13,780 nt of DNA from Sphingopyxis macrogoltabida (GTDB lineage Bacteria > Pseudomonadota > Alphaproteobacteria > Sphingomonadales > Sphingomonadaceae). This document shows, in pieces, positions 1-7,039 of this stretch. The stretch spans positions 1 to 13,780 of the forward strand of contig QFPJ01000056.1 of NCBI GenBank assembly GCA_003241685.1, written 5' to 3'. How positions within the stretch are numbered: position 1 is the first letter of the stretch; each line of letters opens with the position of its first letter. The notes under the pieces are model-generated. The model was not told where the DNA came from, ran no database searches, and was given only the letters and a program-made list of their open reading frames with translations. The translations under genes were made by a program, and so were the position numbers.

Positions 1-59
1 TGAGCGGCGCCGCGACCCGCGTGTTCGAGGGCGAGACCGACTGGACCCGCTTCGGATGA
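1..59 (+). CDS. dapF: Diaminopimelate epimerase, C-terminal end (partial)
   Basis: Only the last 19 codons are present, in the frame that stops at TGA 57-59; the 18 complete residues visible read SGAATRVFEGETDWTRFG. The pattern of a small polar stretch, then A-T-x-V-F-x-G and a short acidic tail fits the end of DapF proteins, which isomerise LL- to meso-diaminopimelate for lysine and peptidoglycan synthesis. Position supports this: in sphingomonads, as I recall, dapF lies directly before mtaB and ftsY. The stop overlaps the next gene's ATG (ATGA, 56-59), so the two are probably co-transcribed and translationally coupled. No catalytic residues lie inside the window, so the call rests on the tail and the gene order. 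Confidence 0.6.
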   Translation, partial: SGAATRVFEGETDWTRFG

Positions 60-1387
60 CGCTGCTCGTCAGGGACCGGGTCGAGGTCGTCAATTTCGGG
101 TGCCGGCTGAACATCGCCGAGGGCGAAGCGGTGCGCACGGCCGCGCAGCGCGGAACGACGCGCGAGACGATCGTCTTCAACAGCTGCGCGGTAACCGACG
201 AAGCGGTCCGGCAGGCGCGGCAGGCGGTACGGCGCGCGCTGCGCCAACGGCCGGATGCCGACGTGATCGTCACCGGATGCGCGGCGGAACTGGAAGCCGA
301 ACGCTTTGCCGACATGGGCGCGCGGGTGGTGGGGAACGACGCCAAGGGATTGGCCGAAAGCTATCGTGCAAATTCCGGCGTGTCCCCGCGAAGGCGCGGA
401 CCCATCACCGACCGCCGCGACATCGCACCGCCGGGCGATGGGCTCCCGCCTTCGCGGGAGCACACGGCTTTTTCCGGCGCGACAGCTGTTTACACCCCCG
501 CCCTGTCCGGCGCCGACCACGCCCGCGCTTTCCTCGGTGTCCAGACGGGCTGCTCGCACAGCTGCACCTTCTGCGCGACGGTGCTGGCGCGCGGGACCGC
601 GCGGTCGGCCGCCATCGGTTCGGTTCTGGAATCGGCCCGCACCGCCCTGGCCCGCGGGCAGCGCGAGATCGTGCTGACCGGCGTCGACCTTGCCAGCTAT
701 GGCGACGACAGCGGCACCAGCCTGGCCGCGCTGATCGAGGCGCTGCTCGCGCTGCCGGTCGAGCGGCTGCGCCTCTCGTCGCTCGACCCCGACCGCATCG
801 ACGATGCGCTGTTCGCCCTGCTGACACAGGAGGCGCGCATCATGCCGCACGTCCATCTGTCGTTGCAGGCGGGCGACGACATGGTGCTGACCCGGATGAA
901 GCGGCGCCACCGCCGCGCCGACGCCGTGGCACTGGTCCGGCGGCTGAAGGCGGCGCGGCCCGCCATCGCGATCGGGGCCGACCTGATCGCCGGATTTCCG
1001 ACCGAGGATGAAGCGATGTTCGCCAATTCGCTGGCGCTGATCGACGATATCGACATCGTTTTCGGCCATATCTTTCCCTATAGCCCGCGCGCCGGGACAC
1101 CCGCCGCGCGGATGCCGCAGGTCGCGCGCCCCGTCGCGCGGGCGCGTGCCGCGGCGCTGCGCGAGGCCAATGAGCGGCGGCGTCAGGCGTGGCTCGACAC
1201 GCAGATCGGCCGTACCGCGGCGATGCTGGTCGAACGCGACGGCAGGACCGGCCATGCGGAAAATTTCGCGGCGCTGACGCTGGCCGCGCCCGCCGCGCCG
1301 GGAAACATCCTTCCCGTGCGGCTCGTCGGGCGCGACGGCGACCGCCTGATCGCGGCGGCAATCGAAAAAAGGGAACGGACGGCATGA
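56..1387 (+). CDS. mtaB: tRNA (N6-threonylcarbamoyladenosine 37) methylthiotransferase MtaB, with an in-frame repeat insertion
   Basis: 443 aa member of the MiaB/MtaB radical-SAM methylthiotransferases. MtaB converts t6A37 to ms2t6A37 in tRNAs reading ANN codons, which steadies decoding. The N-terminal domain carries the three cluster cysteines C16 (FGCRLN), C44 (NSCAVT) and C75 (VTGCAAE). The radical-SAM motif is C166-SHS-C170-TF-C173, followed by a normal core (LTGVDLASYG, LSLQAGDD, GADLIAGFPTE, FPYSPRAGTPAARM). FGCRLN and TGCAAE favour MtaB over MiaB or RimO. The start is the ATG overlapping the dapF stop; the end overlaps ftsY by ATGA. Oddity: residues about 107-140 are an arginine- and proline-rich linker encoded by an inverted-hairpin repeat, and without it the protein would be 410 aa. 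All six cluster cysteines are intact, so I expect a functional enzyme. Confidence 0.88.
   Translation: MTLLVRDRVEVVNFGCRLNIAEGEAVRTAAQRGTTRETIVFNSCAVTDEAVRQARQAVRRALRQRPDADVIVTGCAAELEAERFADMGARVVGNDAKGLAESYRANSGVSPRRRGPITDRRDIAPPGDGLPPSREHTAFSGATAVYTPALSGADHARAFLGVQTGCSHSCTFCATVLARGTARSAAIGSVLESARTALARGQREIVLTGVDLASYGDDSGTSLAALIEALLALPVERLRLSSLDPDRIDDALFALLTQEARIMPHVHLSLQAGDDMVLTRMKRRHRRADAVALVRRLKAARPAIAIGADLIAGFPTEDEAMFANSLALIDDIDIVFGHIFPYSPRAGTPAARMPQVARPVARARAAALREANERRRQAWLDTQIGRTAAMLVERDGRTGHAENFAALTLAAPAAPGNILPVRLVGRDGDRLIAAAIEKRERTA
373..479 (+). repeat. REPIN/MITE-like palindromic element inserted in-frame in mtaB
   Basis: Two imperfect inverted arms, 380-409 and 434-465, face each other across a 24-base spacer. 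Each arm contains its own small hairpin. On the left, TCCCCGC (383-389) pairs with GCGCGGA (394-400) around GAAG with one mismatch. On the right, CTCCCGC (443-449) pairs perfectly with GCGGGAG (454-460) around CTTC. Read outward from the spacer, both arms start with GATGGG, like the conserved head of a REP sequence. The 8-mer TTCCGGCG occurs at 373-380 and again at 472-479, exactly 99 bases (33 codons) apart. This fits a target duplication around an insertion, though REP-type mobility does not usually make one. The reading frame passes through with no stop. The mobile origin is inference; the symmetry and direct repeat are visible. Confidence 0.75.
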
Positions 1388-2310
1388 GCGGCCCAAGCTG
1401 GAGCGAGCGGCTGCTCGGCGGTCTCAAGCGCACATCGGAACGGCTCGGCGAGAATCTGTCGGGACTGACCGGCAAGGCGCGGCTCGACGATGACGATCTC
1501 GACCGGATCGAGGATGCGCTGATCACCGCCGACCTTGGCCCGGCGATGGCGGCGCGCATCCGCGACCGCCTGTCCGAAAAGCGCGACGTCGCCGCCAACG
1601 GCACCGAGGAACTGCGCCGCGTCGTCGCGGACGAAATCGCCGCCGTGCTGCGCCCCGTCGCCGAACCGCTGGAAATCGACGCCTTCCCCCGCCCGCAGGT
1701 CATCCTGGTCATCGGGGTCAACGGATCGGGCAAGACGACGACGATCGCCAAGCTGGCGCATCTGTTCCAGGAACAGGATTACGGCGTGATGCTGGTCGCC
1801 GGCGACACCTTCCGCGCCGCCGCGATCGGACAGCTCAAGGTGTGGGCCGACCGGCTGGGCGTGCCGATCATGACGGGGCCGGAGGGCGGCGACGCCGCCG
1901 GCATCGTCTTCGACGCGGTCAAACAGGCGACCGCGACCGGCATCGACGTGCTGATCGTCGATACCGCCGGGCGGCTTCAGAACAAGCGCGAGCTGATGGA
2001 CGAACTGGCCAAGATCAAGCGCGTGCTCGGCCGGCTCAATCCCGCGGCGCCGCACGACGTCGTGCTCGTCCTCGACGCGACGACCGGGCAGAATGCGCTG
2101 TCGCAGCTCGACGTGTTCCGCGAGGTCGCGGGCGTCACCGGGCTGGTGATGACCAAGCTCGACGGAACGGCGCGCGGCGGTGTCCTGGTCGCGGCGGCCG
2201 AACGGCACGGCCTTCCCATCCATGCGATCGGCATCGGCGAGACGATGGAGGATTTGCGCCCCTTCGACGCCGACGAGATCGCCGGCATCATTGCAGGAAA
2301 TATCCGATGA
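1384..2310 (+). CDS. ftsY: Signal recognition particle receptor FtsY
   Basis: 308 aa SRP-type GTPase. FtsY docks ribosome-SRP complexes at the inner membrane so that membrane proteins are inserted during translation. The N domain occupies about residues 1-100 and the G domain follows. G1 is GVNGSGKTTT at 111-120, the DTFRAAA motif is at 141-147, DTAGR at 193-197 and the guanine-specificity motif TKLD at 257-260. The C-terminal GIGE...DLRPFD stretch (283-295) is typical of FtsY rather than Ffh, and there is no methionine-rich M domain. It lacks the long acidic A domain of E. coli FtsY, as is usual for alphaproteobacterial forms; an amphipathic N-terminus (residues 5-22) could provide membrane contact. 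The ATG at 1384 overlaps the mtaB stop, and the gene ends in an ATGA overlap with yciB. Confidence 0.95.
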   Translation: MSGPSWSERLLGGLKRTSERLGENLSGLTGKARLDDDDLDRIEDALITADLGPAMAARIRDRLSEKRDVAANGTEELRRVVADEIAAVLRPVAEPLEIDAFPRPQVILVIGVNGSGKTTTIAKLAHLFQEQDYGVMLVAGDTFRAAAIGQLKVWADRLGVPIMTGPEGGDAAGIVFDAVKQATATGIDVLIVDTAGRLQNKRELMDELAKIKRVLGRLNPAAPHDVVLVLDATTGQNALSQLDVFREVAGVTGLVMTKLDGTARGGVLVAAAERHGLPIHAIGIGETMEDLRPFDADEIAGIIAGNIR

Positions 2311-2978
2311 GCGACGTCCTTCCCGGCGGCCCCGAACCCGTCCCCGCGCCGCCGCCCGCCAAACATGGCTGGCTCAATTTCGCGATCGATTTCGGGCCGC
2401 TGCTCGTCTTTTTCCTGACCTATCGCTTCGCTTCGGGCGGCGAAGGCGCCTTTGCCGCGACGACCGCCGCGATCAAGGGCACCGTCGCCTTTATGGTCGC
2501 GATCGTCGTCGCCATGGCCGTGTCGAAATGGAAGCTGGGCAGGATTTCGCCGATGCTGTGGCTTTCCAGCATCCTAGTCATCGGTTTCGGCGCGCTGACC
2601 ATCTGGTTCCACGACGAACGCTTCATCGTGATGAAGCCGACGATCATCTATGCCGCCTTTGCGGCGCTGTTGATCGGCGGCTGGCTGCTGGGCAAGCCGA
2701 TGCTGAAATATCTGCTCCAGTCGGCGCTGGAAGGGGTGACGGAGCGCGGCTGGCTGCTGCTGTCGCGCAACTGGGGCTTCTTCTTCCTGGCGCTCGGCAT
2801 CGCCAATCACATCATGTATGTGATGATCCAGCGCGGCCAGTTCAGCTTCGACACATGGCTGACGATCAAGGTCTGGGGCATCACCGCCCTGTCCTTTCTC
2901 TTCACCCTGACACAGTTGCCGGTCATGCTGAAAAACGGCCTAGCGGTTCCCGGCGAAGGCGCCGACCAGCAAGGTTGA
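2307..2978 (+). CDS. yciB: YciB/IspZ-family inner-membrane septation protein
   Basis: 223 aa, mostly hydrophobic, with about five to six membrane segments (roughly residues 25-40, 58-73, 84-100, 112-128, 155-172 and 188-204). The first segment starts with the family signature DFGPLLVFF (28-36). FIVMKPTIIY (106-115) and RNWGFFFLALGIANH (154-168) match other conserved stretches of YciB/intracellular septation protein A. In enterobacteria YciB affects envelope integrity and interacts with elongation and division machinery; a precise biochemical activity is not established. The proline-rich N-terminus (residues 5-18) is probably cytoplasmic and unstructured. The start is the ATG at 2307, which overlaps the ftsY stop. 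Being coupled to ftsY, the SRP receptor needed to insert such proteins, is consistent with a shared envelope role. Confidence 0.9.
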   Translation: MSDVLPGGPEPVPAPPPAKHGWLNFAIDFGPLLVFFLTYRFASGGEGAFAATTAAIKGTVAFMVAIVVAMAVSKWKLGRISPMLWLSSILVIGFGALTIWFHDERFIVMKPTIIYAAFAALLIGGWLLGKPMLKYLLQSALEGVTERGWLLLSRNWGFFFLALGIANHIMYVMIQRGQFSFDTWLTIKVWGITALSFLFTLTQLPVMLKNGLAVPGEGADQQG

Positions 2979-3010
2979 GCCGCGCCGCATCGACTGCCAT
3001 ACCCCCGGGC

Positions 3011-3033
3011 GGGGGGACGGCGTGATCGCCCCC
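3011..3033 (+). other. GC-rich hairpin in the yciB-downstream gap
   Basis: The gap between yciB and the next gene contains GGCG (3019-3022) pairing with CGCC (3027-3030) around TGAT. It can extend over a two-base bulge through GGG/CCC (3031-3033). There is no T tract after it, so it is not a standard intrinsic terminator; it might attenuate transcription or stabilise an RNA end. An overlapping alternative, CCCCC (3002-3006) with GGGGG around GGGC, is also possible. Confidence 0.3.
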
Positions 3034-3062
3034 TCCTGACAACAAAGCGAGGGGGATCTGCC

Positions 3063-3635
3063 ATGGACAAGTTTTTCGGAAATCTGCACGCCGTTCTGGG
3101 CGCCGGCCTGCTGCTGGCGATTGCGTTGATGCTGGGGCTCAACGGCCATAATTTCGAGGATGGCATCGCCGCGGGCAATGCGATCATGCGCTGGCTCCAC
3201 ACCTTTTTCGGCGTCCTGTGGATCGGCCTGCTCTATTATTTCAACTTCGTGCAGATGCCGACGATGCCGAAGATTCCGGCCGAACTGAAACCCGGCGTGT
3301 CGAAACATATCGCGCCCGCCGCGCTGTTCTGGTTCCGCTGGGCGGCGCTGCTGACCGTGCTGCTCGGCATCGGCGTCGCCGGGCATGCCCGCTATCTCGC
3401 GCCCGCGCTGACATTGCAGGACCCCTACAAGCTGATCGGCGTCGGCATGTGGCTGGGGCTGATCATGGCGTTCAACGTCTGGTTCGTGATCTGGCCGAAC
3501 CAGAAGAAGGCGTTGGGTATCGTCGAGGCCGACGATGCGACCAAGGCGAAGGCCGCGAAAACCGCGATGATCTTTTCACGGACCAACACGCTGCTGTCGA
3601 TCCCGATGCTCTATGCGATGGTGAATTTCAGCTGA
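3063..3635 (+). CDS. Urate oxidase (PuuD) N-terminal-like membrane protein
   Basis: 190 aa integral membrane protein with about four to five hydrophobic segments (roughly residues 8-25, 45-62, 88-106, 124-144 and 169-187). RWLHTFFGVLWIGLLYYFNF (43-62), FWFRWAALLTVLLGI (89-103) and MWLGLIMAFNVWFVIWPNQK (129-148) resemble the membrane half of PuuD-type urate hydroxylases (Pfam Urate_ox_N). Histidines H46, H82 and H108 are candidate haem or metal ligands. Full PuuD proteins continue into a cytochrome c domain; this one ends without any CxxCH, so urate oxidation cannot be assumed and no purine genes are nearby. An AGGGGGA ribosome-binding site (from 3050) precedes the ATG. It may be read through from yciB or have its own promoter in the 84-base gap. 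I leave the gene unnamed. Confidence 0.72.
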   Translation: MDKFFGNLHAVLGAGLLLAIALMLGLNGHNFEDGIAAGNAIMRWLHTFFGVLWIGLLYYFNFVQMPTMPKIPAELKPGVSKHIAPAALFWFRWAALLTVLLGIGVAGHARYLAPALTLQDPYKLIGVGMWLGLIMAFNVWFVIWPNQKKALGIVEADDATKAKAAKTAMIFSRTNTLLSIPMLYAMVNFS

Positions 3636-3645
3636 GGCATTTTGA

Positions 3646-3677
3646 GGGGCGTTCCGGGACACCGGAGCGCCCCTTTT
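3646..3677 (+). terminator. Rho-independent terminator for the left operon
   Basis: A 12-base-pair stem, 3646-3657 with 3662-3673 (one G-T pair), closes a GACA loop and is followed by TTTT (3674-3677), 10 bases after the membrane-protein stop. It lies in the 49-base convergent gap, so the same stem may also slow transcripts arriving from the minus-strand operon. The minus direction lacks a T tract, so termination should be mainly rightward. Confidence 0.85.
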
Positions 3678-3684
3678 GCCGCGC

Positions 3685-4239
3685 CTATCCGTCTATCGCC
3701 GCCTTGTGCATGCGGCCGTTCATCACATAGTGGGCGACGCCCATCTGCATCCCCGCGGCCTGTTCATCGCCGATCTCGCGCACCCGGCGCGCCGGCGATC
3801 CCGCCCACAGCTCGCGGTCCGGGATTTCCTTGTTCTCCGTGAGCAGCGCGCCCGCCGCCAGCATCGCATCGCTGCCGATGCGGCACCCGTTCATCACCGT
3901 CGCCTTCAGCCCCACGAAGGCGCGGTCGGCCAGCGTGCAGCCGTGCACCATCGCCATATGGCCGATCAGCACATCTTCACCGATGATCGTCGGAAAACCA
4001 TCGGGCCGGTGCGGCATCGGGCCGTCGCAATGGACGACGCTGCCGTCCTGGATGTTCGATCGCGCGCCGACGACGATGCGGCTGACATCGGCGCGCAGCA
4101 CGCAATTATACCAGATGCTGACATCGGGGCCTATGCGCACGTCGCCGATGATCCGGCATCCCGGCGCGATGAAGGCGCTGGGGTCGATTTGCGGCGTCTT
4201 GCCATTGACGCTGATGATGCTGACGTCGGTATAGGTCAT
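3685..4239 (-). CDS. Gamma-carbonic-anhydrase-family (YrdA/PaaY-like) protein
   Basis: 184 aa left-handed beta-helix protein built from hexapeptide repeats (IGDVRIGPDVSIW, VVGARSNIQDGS, IGEDVLIGHMAMVHGC, IGSDAMLAAGALL). The three zinc/iron ligands of the gamma class are present: H70 (SVVHCD), H94 and H99 (IGHMAMVHG), with the usual spacing. Such proteins form trimers with metal sites at subunit interfaces. Some hydrate CO2, while others (PaaY) act on thioesters, and many have no measured activity. The glutamates of the Cam proton-shuttle loop are not evident, as in the short CamH/YrdA types. The start is the ATG at 4239, overlapping the upstream stop (ATGA). It is the last gene of the minus-strand operon that begins at hemB. 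Family assignment is secure; the substrate is unknown. Confidence 0.88.
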   Translation of the reverse strand: MTYTDVSIISVNGKTPQIDPSAFIAPGCRIIGDVRIGPDVSIWYNCVLRADVSRIVVGARSNIQDGSVVHCDGPMPHRPDGFPTIIGEDVLIGHMAMVHGCTLADRAFVGLKATVMNGCRIGSDAMLAAGALLTENKEIPDRELWAGSPARRVREIGDEQAAGMQMGVAHYVMNGRMHKAAIDG

Positions 4240-6491
4240 TCGCGATTCCCGATAATATGTTGCCAGAGCAGGACCGGCAGCGTCGAGGCATAATCGTCGG
4301 TCCAGCGTTCAAAGCCCGGCCGCCCTTCCAGCGCGACCCACGCGCCGTCCTCGAACGACCGGTCGCGCGGTTTCAGCGGGCCGGTCAGCGCCGCCAGCCG
4401 CTGGGGCGTGGGCGCCAGCGCGACCCAGTTGGAGGCGGTCAGATTGCCGTCGTCGGACGCGGGGCCGGGGTCGAGCCGGATCGCCGCCGACCAGCCGCGC
4501 GCCTTTGCCTCGGTATCGAGCACGGGTTCCAGCCCGAAGAAGCGGTTGGAAATATGGATCAGCAATATGCCGTCGGGCTTCAGCGCGCGGGCATAGATGC
4601 CGATCGCCTCGCTGGTCAGCAGGTGCAGCGGGATCGCGTCCGACGAAAAGGCGTCGATCACCAGCATGTCGAACCGCGCCGGCGGCAGTTTTTCGATCTG
4701 TAGCCGCGCGTCGCCGATGACGATCGGCACGGCGGGCGCGCAATCGGACAGGAAGGTGAATTTGGAACGGTCCCGCGCGATGTCGACCATCACCGGATCA
4801 ATCTCGAAGATCGTCCATTGCTGGCCGGGGCGGCGATAGCAGGCGAGCGTTCCGGCACCGAGCCCGACGATGCCGACCGACGCGTTCGGCCCGGCCAGTT
4901 GCGGCGCGCGCGCAAGCGCCAGCCCGACGCCCGACTGAAGCCCGTAATAGGTCGTCGGCTCGCGCTCCTGCCCCGCTTCGGTGCTCTGCAATCCGTGCAG
5001 CGTCGTGCCGTGCGCCAGCCGCCGCTGTTTGCGCCAGCCATCGTCAGTGACGGTATAGACGCCGAAATAGCTGCGCACGCGCGTGCCCGAGAAACTGTCC
5101 TCGATCGTGCTCCAGCCGCCGACGCCCAGCATCAGCAGCGCGAGGACGGGGACATAGGCCCAGCGCCAGCCGATGACGAGCAGCCCGACGACGAAAATGC
5201 CGATCCCCAGCATGGCCGTTTCGCCTTCCAGCACGCCCCCCCAGCCTGCAATCATGCGCCACGCCGCCAGCGCGGCCAGCGCCACGAGCGCGGCCACCGC
5301 GATCCGCGCCATCGGCGCCGACAGGCGAAGCCATTGGGCCCAGGGGAACAGCGCCGGCAAAGGCAGCAGCAGCGCCGCGCCAAGGACGAGGATGGGATGT
5401 TCATACACCCAGTCGAACAGCAGCGGCGCGAACAGCGCGGCGAAAAGCCCGCCCAGCACGCCGCCCGCCGACATGATGAGATAGAAGAGCGTCAGGTGCC
5501 GCGGCGCGGGCCGCAGATGGTACAGATAGCCGTGAAGCGCGGTGGCCACGACGAACAGCATCGCAAGGCTGGCAACGGCGATCATCATCGACCCGCCGCC
5601 CGAACTGAGCAGCGACAGCCCGCCGACCGCCAGCAGCACGGCCGGCGCGATGAAGACGAAAATCTGGGTCAGTCGTTCGAACGTCGAAAAGGCGATGACG
5701 AAGCTGAGCAGATAGAGGCCCAGCGGCAACACCCACAACAGCGGCATCGCGACGATGTCGGTCGTCAGATGCGTCGTCGTCGACAGCATCAGCCCCGACG
5801 GCACCGCCGCGATCGCCAGCCAGTGAAGCTGGCGGCGCAGCGTCGGGCGCGGCGCGTCCGGTTCATCCGCGGCCGCGTGCCCCCCGGATTCGCTCCGGCG
5901 CCAGCGGGCGGCGGCGCTGGCGCCGACGAGCAGGACGAGTAGCGCATAACCCGCCGTCCATCCCCAGCTTTGCGTCGCCAGCGACAAATTGGGTTCCACC
6001 AGGGCCGGATAGCTGATCAATCCGGCGAAACTGCCGAGGTTGGACGCGGCATAGAGATAATAGGGGTCGCCGGCGCGGGAATCGGCCGCGAACCAGCGCT
6101 GTATCAGCGGGGCCTGCGCCGCGACGGCGAAAAAGATCGGACCGATCGACGCGATCAGCAGCAGCGGCACCCACAGCACTTCCTGACCGGGGGCGGCCGG
6201 CGCGATCGCCGCGATGCCGATCGGCAGCCACAGCGCGGCCATCAGCAGCAGGGCCAGATGAATGACCGCCTGCCGCCGCAGCGTGAAGCGGCCGAGCCAA
6301 TGGGCATAGGCATAGCCGCCGAGCAACAGCGCCTGATAGACCAACATCGCGCTGTTCCACACCGCCGGTGCGCCGCCCAGCCTGGGCAGCACCATCCGCG
6401 CGACCATCGGCTGGACCTGGAACAGCAGGAAGCTGCCGACGAGGATGGTGGCCACGAACAGCCAGCGGCGGGGGGCGGCGGACAGGGTCAT
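4236..6491 (-). CDS. Multi-pass membrane protein fused to a spermidine-synthase-like methyltransferase-fold domain
   Basis: 751 aa fusion. Residues 1-465 hold ten or more hydrophobic segments, starting with a highly hydrophobic LFVATILVGSFLLFQVQPMV (11-30). Residues about 475-751 are a soluble SpeE-like Rossmann domain: GLGAGTL (543-549) with acidic FEIDP (562-566) fits nucleotide/aminopropyl-donor binding, then GDAR (593-596) and VIDAFSSDAIP (611-621), where spermidine synthases keep their catalytic aspartates. NCBI calls such proteins fused MFS/spermidine synthase; proof of polyamine synthesis is lacking for this architecture and no speD or speA is nearby. A longer reading from 6524 exists, but the ATG at 6491 overlaps the GNAT stop as ATGA, matching the other junctions here. 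The membrane half might move the product or serve as an anchor. Confidence 0.82.
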   Translation of the reverse strand: MTLSAAPRRWLFVATILVGSFLLFQVQPMVARMVLPRLGGAPAVWNSAMLVYQALLLGGYAYAHWLGRFTLRRQAVIHLALLLMAALWLPIGIAAIAPAAPGQEVLWVPLLLIASIGPIFFAVAAQAPLIQRWFAADSRAGDPYYLYAASNLGSFAGLISYPALVEPNLSLATQSWGWTAGYALLVLLVGASAAARWRRSESGGHAAADEPDAPRPTLRRQLHWLAIAAVPSGLMLSTTTHLTTDIVAMPLLWVLPLGLYLLSFVIAFSTFERLTQIFVFIAPAVLLAVGGLSLLSSGGGSMMIAVASLAMLFVVATALHGYLYHLRPAPRHLTLFYLIMSAGGVLGGLFAALFAPLLFDWVYEHPILVLGAALLLPLPALFPWAQWLRLSAPMARIAVAALVALAALAAWRMIAGWGGVLEGETAMLGIGIFVVGLLVIGWRWAYVPVLALLMLGVGGWSTIEDSFSGTRVRSYFGVYTVTDDGWRKQRRLAHGTTLHGLQSTEAGQEREPTTYYGLQSGVGLALARAPQLAGPNASVGIVGLGAGTLACYRRPGQQWTIFEIDPVMVDIARDRSKFTFLSDCAPAVPIVIGDARLQIEKLPPARFDMLVIDAFSSDAIPLHLLTSEAIGIYARALKPDGILLIHISNRFFGLEPVLDTEAKARGWSAAIRLDPGPASDDGNLTASNWVALAPTPQRLAALTGPLKPRDRSFEDGAWVALEGRPGFERWTDDYASTLPVLLWQHIIGNRE

Positions 6492-7039
6492 GCGGCTTTC
6501 CAGGCGTCGCGCGCCATCCGCCACACGGTGGTCGGATTGTCTTCGGGCGGGTAATCGGGATCGACATAGTCGAGTTCGGGCAGCCGCTGGAAGCCCAGCC
6601 GCCGCATCATCCGCGTCGAGCCGATGTTCGAATCGCTCGTCTGGGAAAAAATCGCCGGAAAATCATGGGTGGCAAAGCCGAAGGTCAGCACCGCACGCGC
6701 CGCTTCAGTCGCATAGCCTTCGCCCCAGGCCGCTTCGGCGAGCGTCCAGCCGATCTCCCGCGCATCGCGCAGCGGACCAGGCGCGGCATTGCTGCGGACA
6801 TGGAACAGGCCGCAGCGGCCGATACGGCGCGCATCGCTCCGCCGCCAGATCGTCCAGCGCCAATGCCCCTCGGGCTTGGTGAAGGCGGCGATGTCGGCCG
6901 CCAGACCTTCGGCGACCGCCGCATCGCCGCGTGTTCCGCCCAGGTGCCGCATGACCGCCGCACTGTTCATCTCCGCTCGAATCCACGGCAGATCGTTCGC
7001 CGCCGGGGGACGCAGGACCAGCCGCGCGGTTTCGATCAT
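6488..7039 (-). CDS. GNAT-family (RimJ/RimL-like) N-acetyltransferase
   Basis: 183 aa. It begins IETARLVLRPP, the usual opening of the RimJ/RimL subgroup that transfers acetyl from acetyl-CoA to protein N-termini or small amines. The acetyl-CoA-binding core is EIGWTLAEAAWGEGYATEA (95-113), with the pyrophosphate loop WGEGYA. SDSNIGSTRMMRRLGF (135-150) is the conserved helix-strand end (SxNxxSxxxMxxLGF). The segment HWRWTIWRRSDARRIGRCGL (59-78) is the central beta hairpin. The start is the ATG at 7039, overlapping the hemB stop; the end overlaps the next gene by ATGA. The acceptor substrate cannot be read from the sequence. Similar proteins are often placed in unrelated operons, so the link to haem synthesis is probably only co-expression. 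Confidence 0.87.
   Translation of the reverse strand: MIETARLVLRPPAANDLPWIRAEMNSAAVMRHLGGTRGDAAVAEGLAADIAAFTKPEGHWRWTIWRRSDARRIGRCGLFHVRSNAAPGPLRDAREIGWTLAEAAWGEGYATEAARAVLTFGFATHDFPAIFSQTSDSNIGSTRMMRRLGFQRLPELDYVDPDYPPEDNPTTVWRMARDAWKAA

Noticed and set aside
2438..2970. GGCGAAGGCG segments in yciB (also at 13535-13546 in fdxA and 7999-8008 in hemB) resembling the REP arm
   Set aside because: In yciB and fdxA they encode ordinary Gly-Glu-Gly, and in hemB an Arg-rich stretch on the other strand; they lack an inverted partner and the GATGGG head, so chance similarity in GC-rich codons is enough.
4818..5942. 374-codon plus-strand open frame opposite the membrane/spermidine-synthase fusion
   Set aside because: The translation is arginine/glutamine-rich and without motifs, while the opposite strand encodes a clear family protein.
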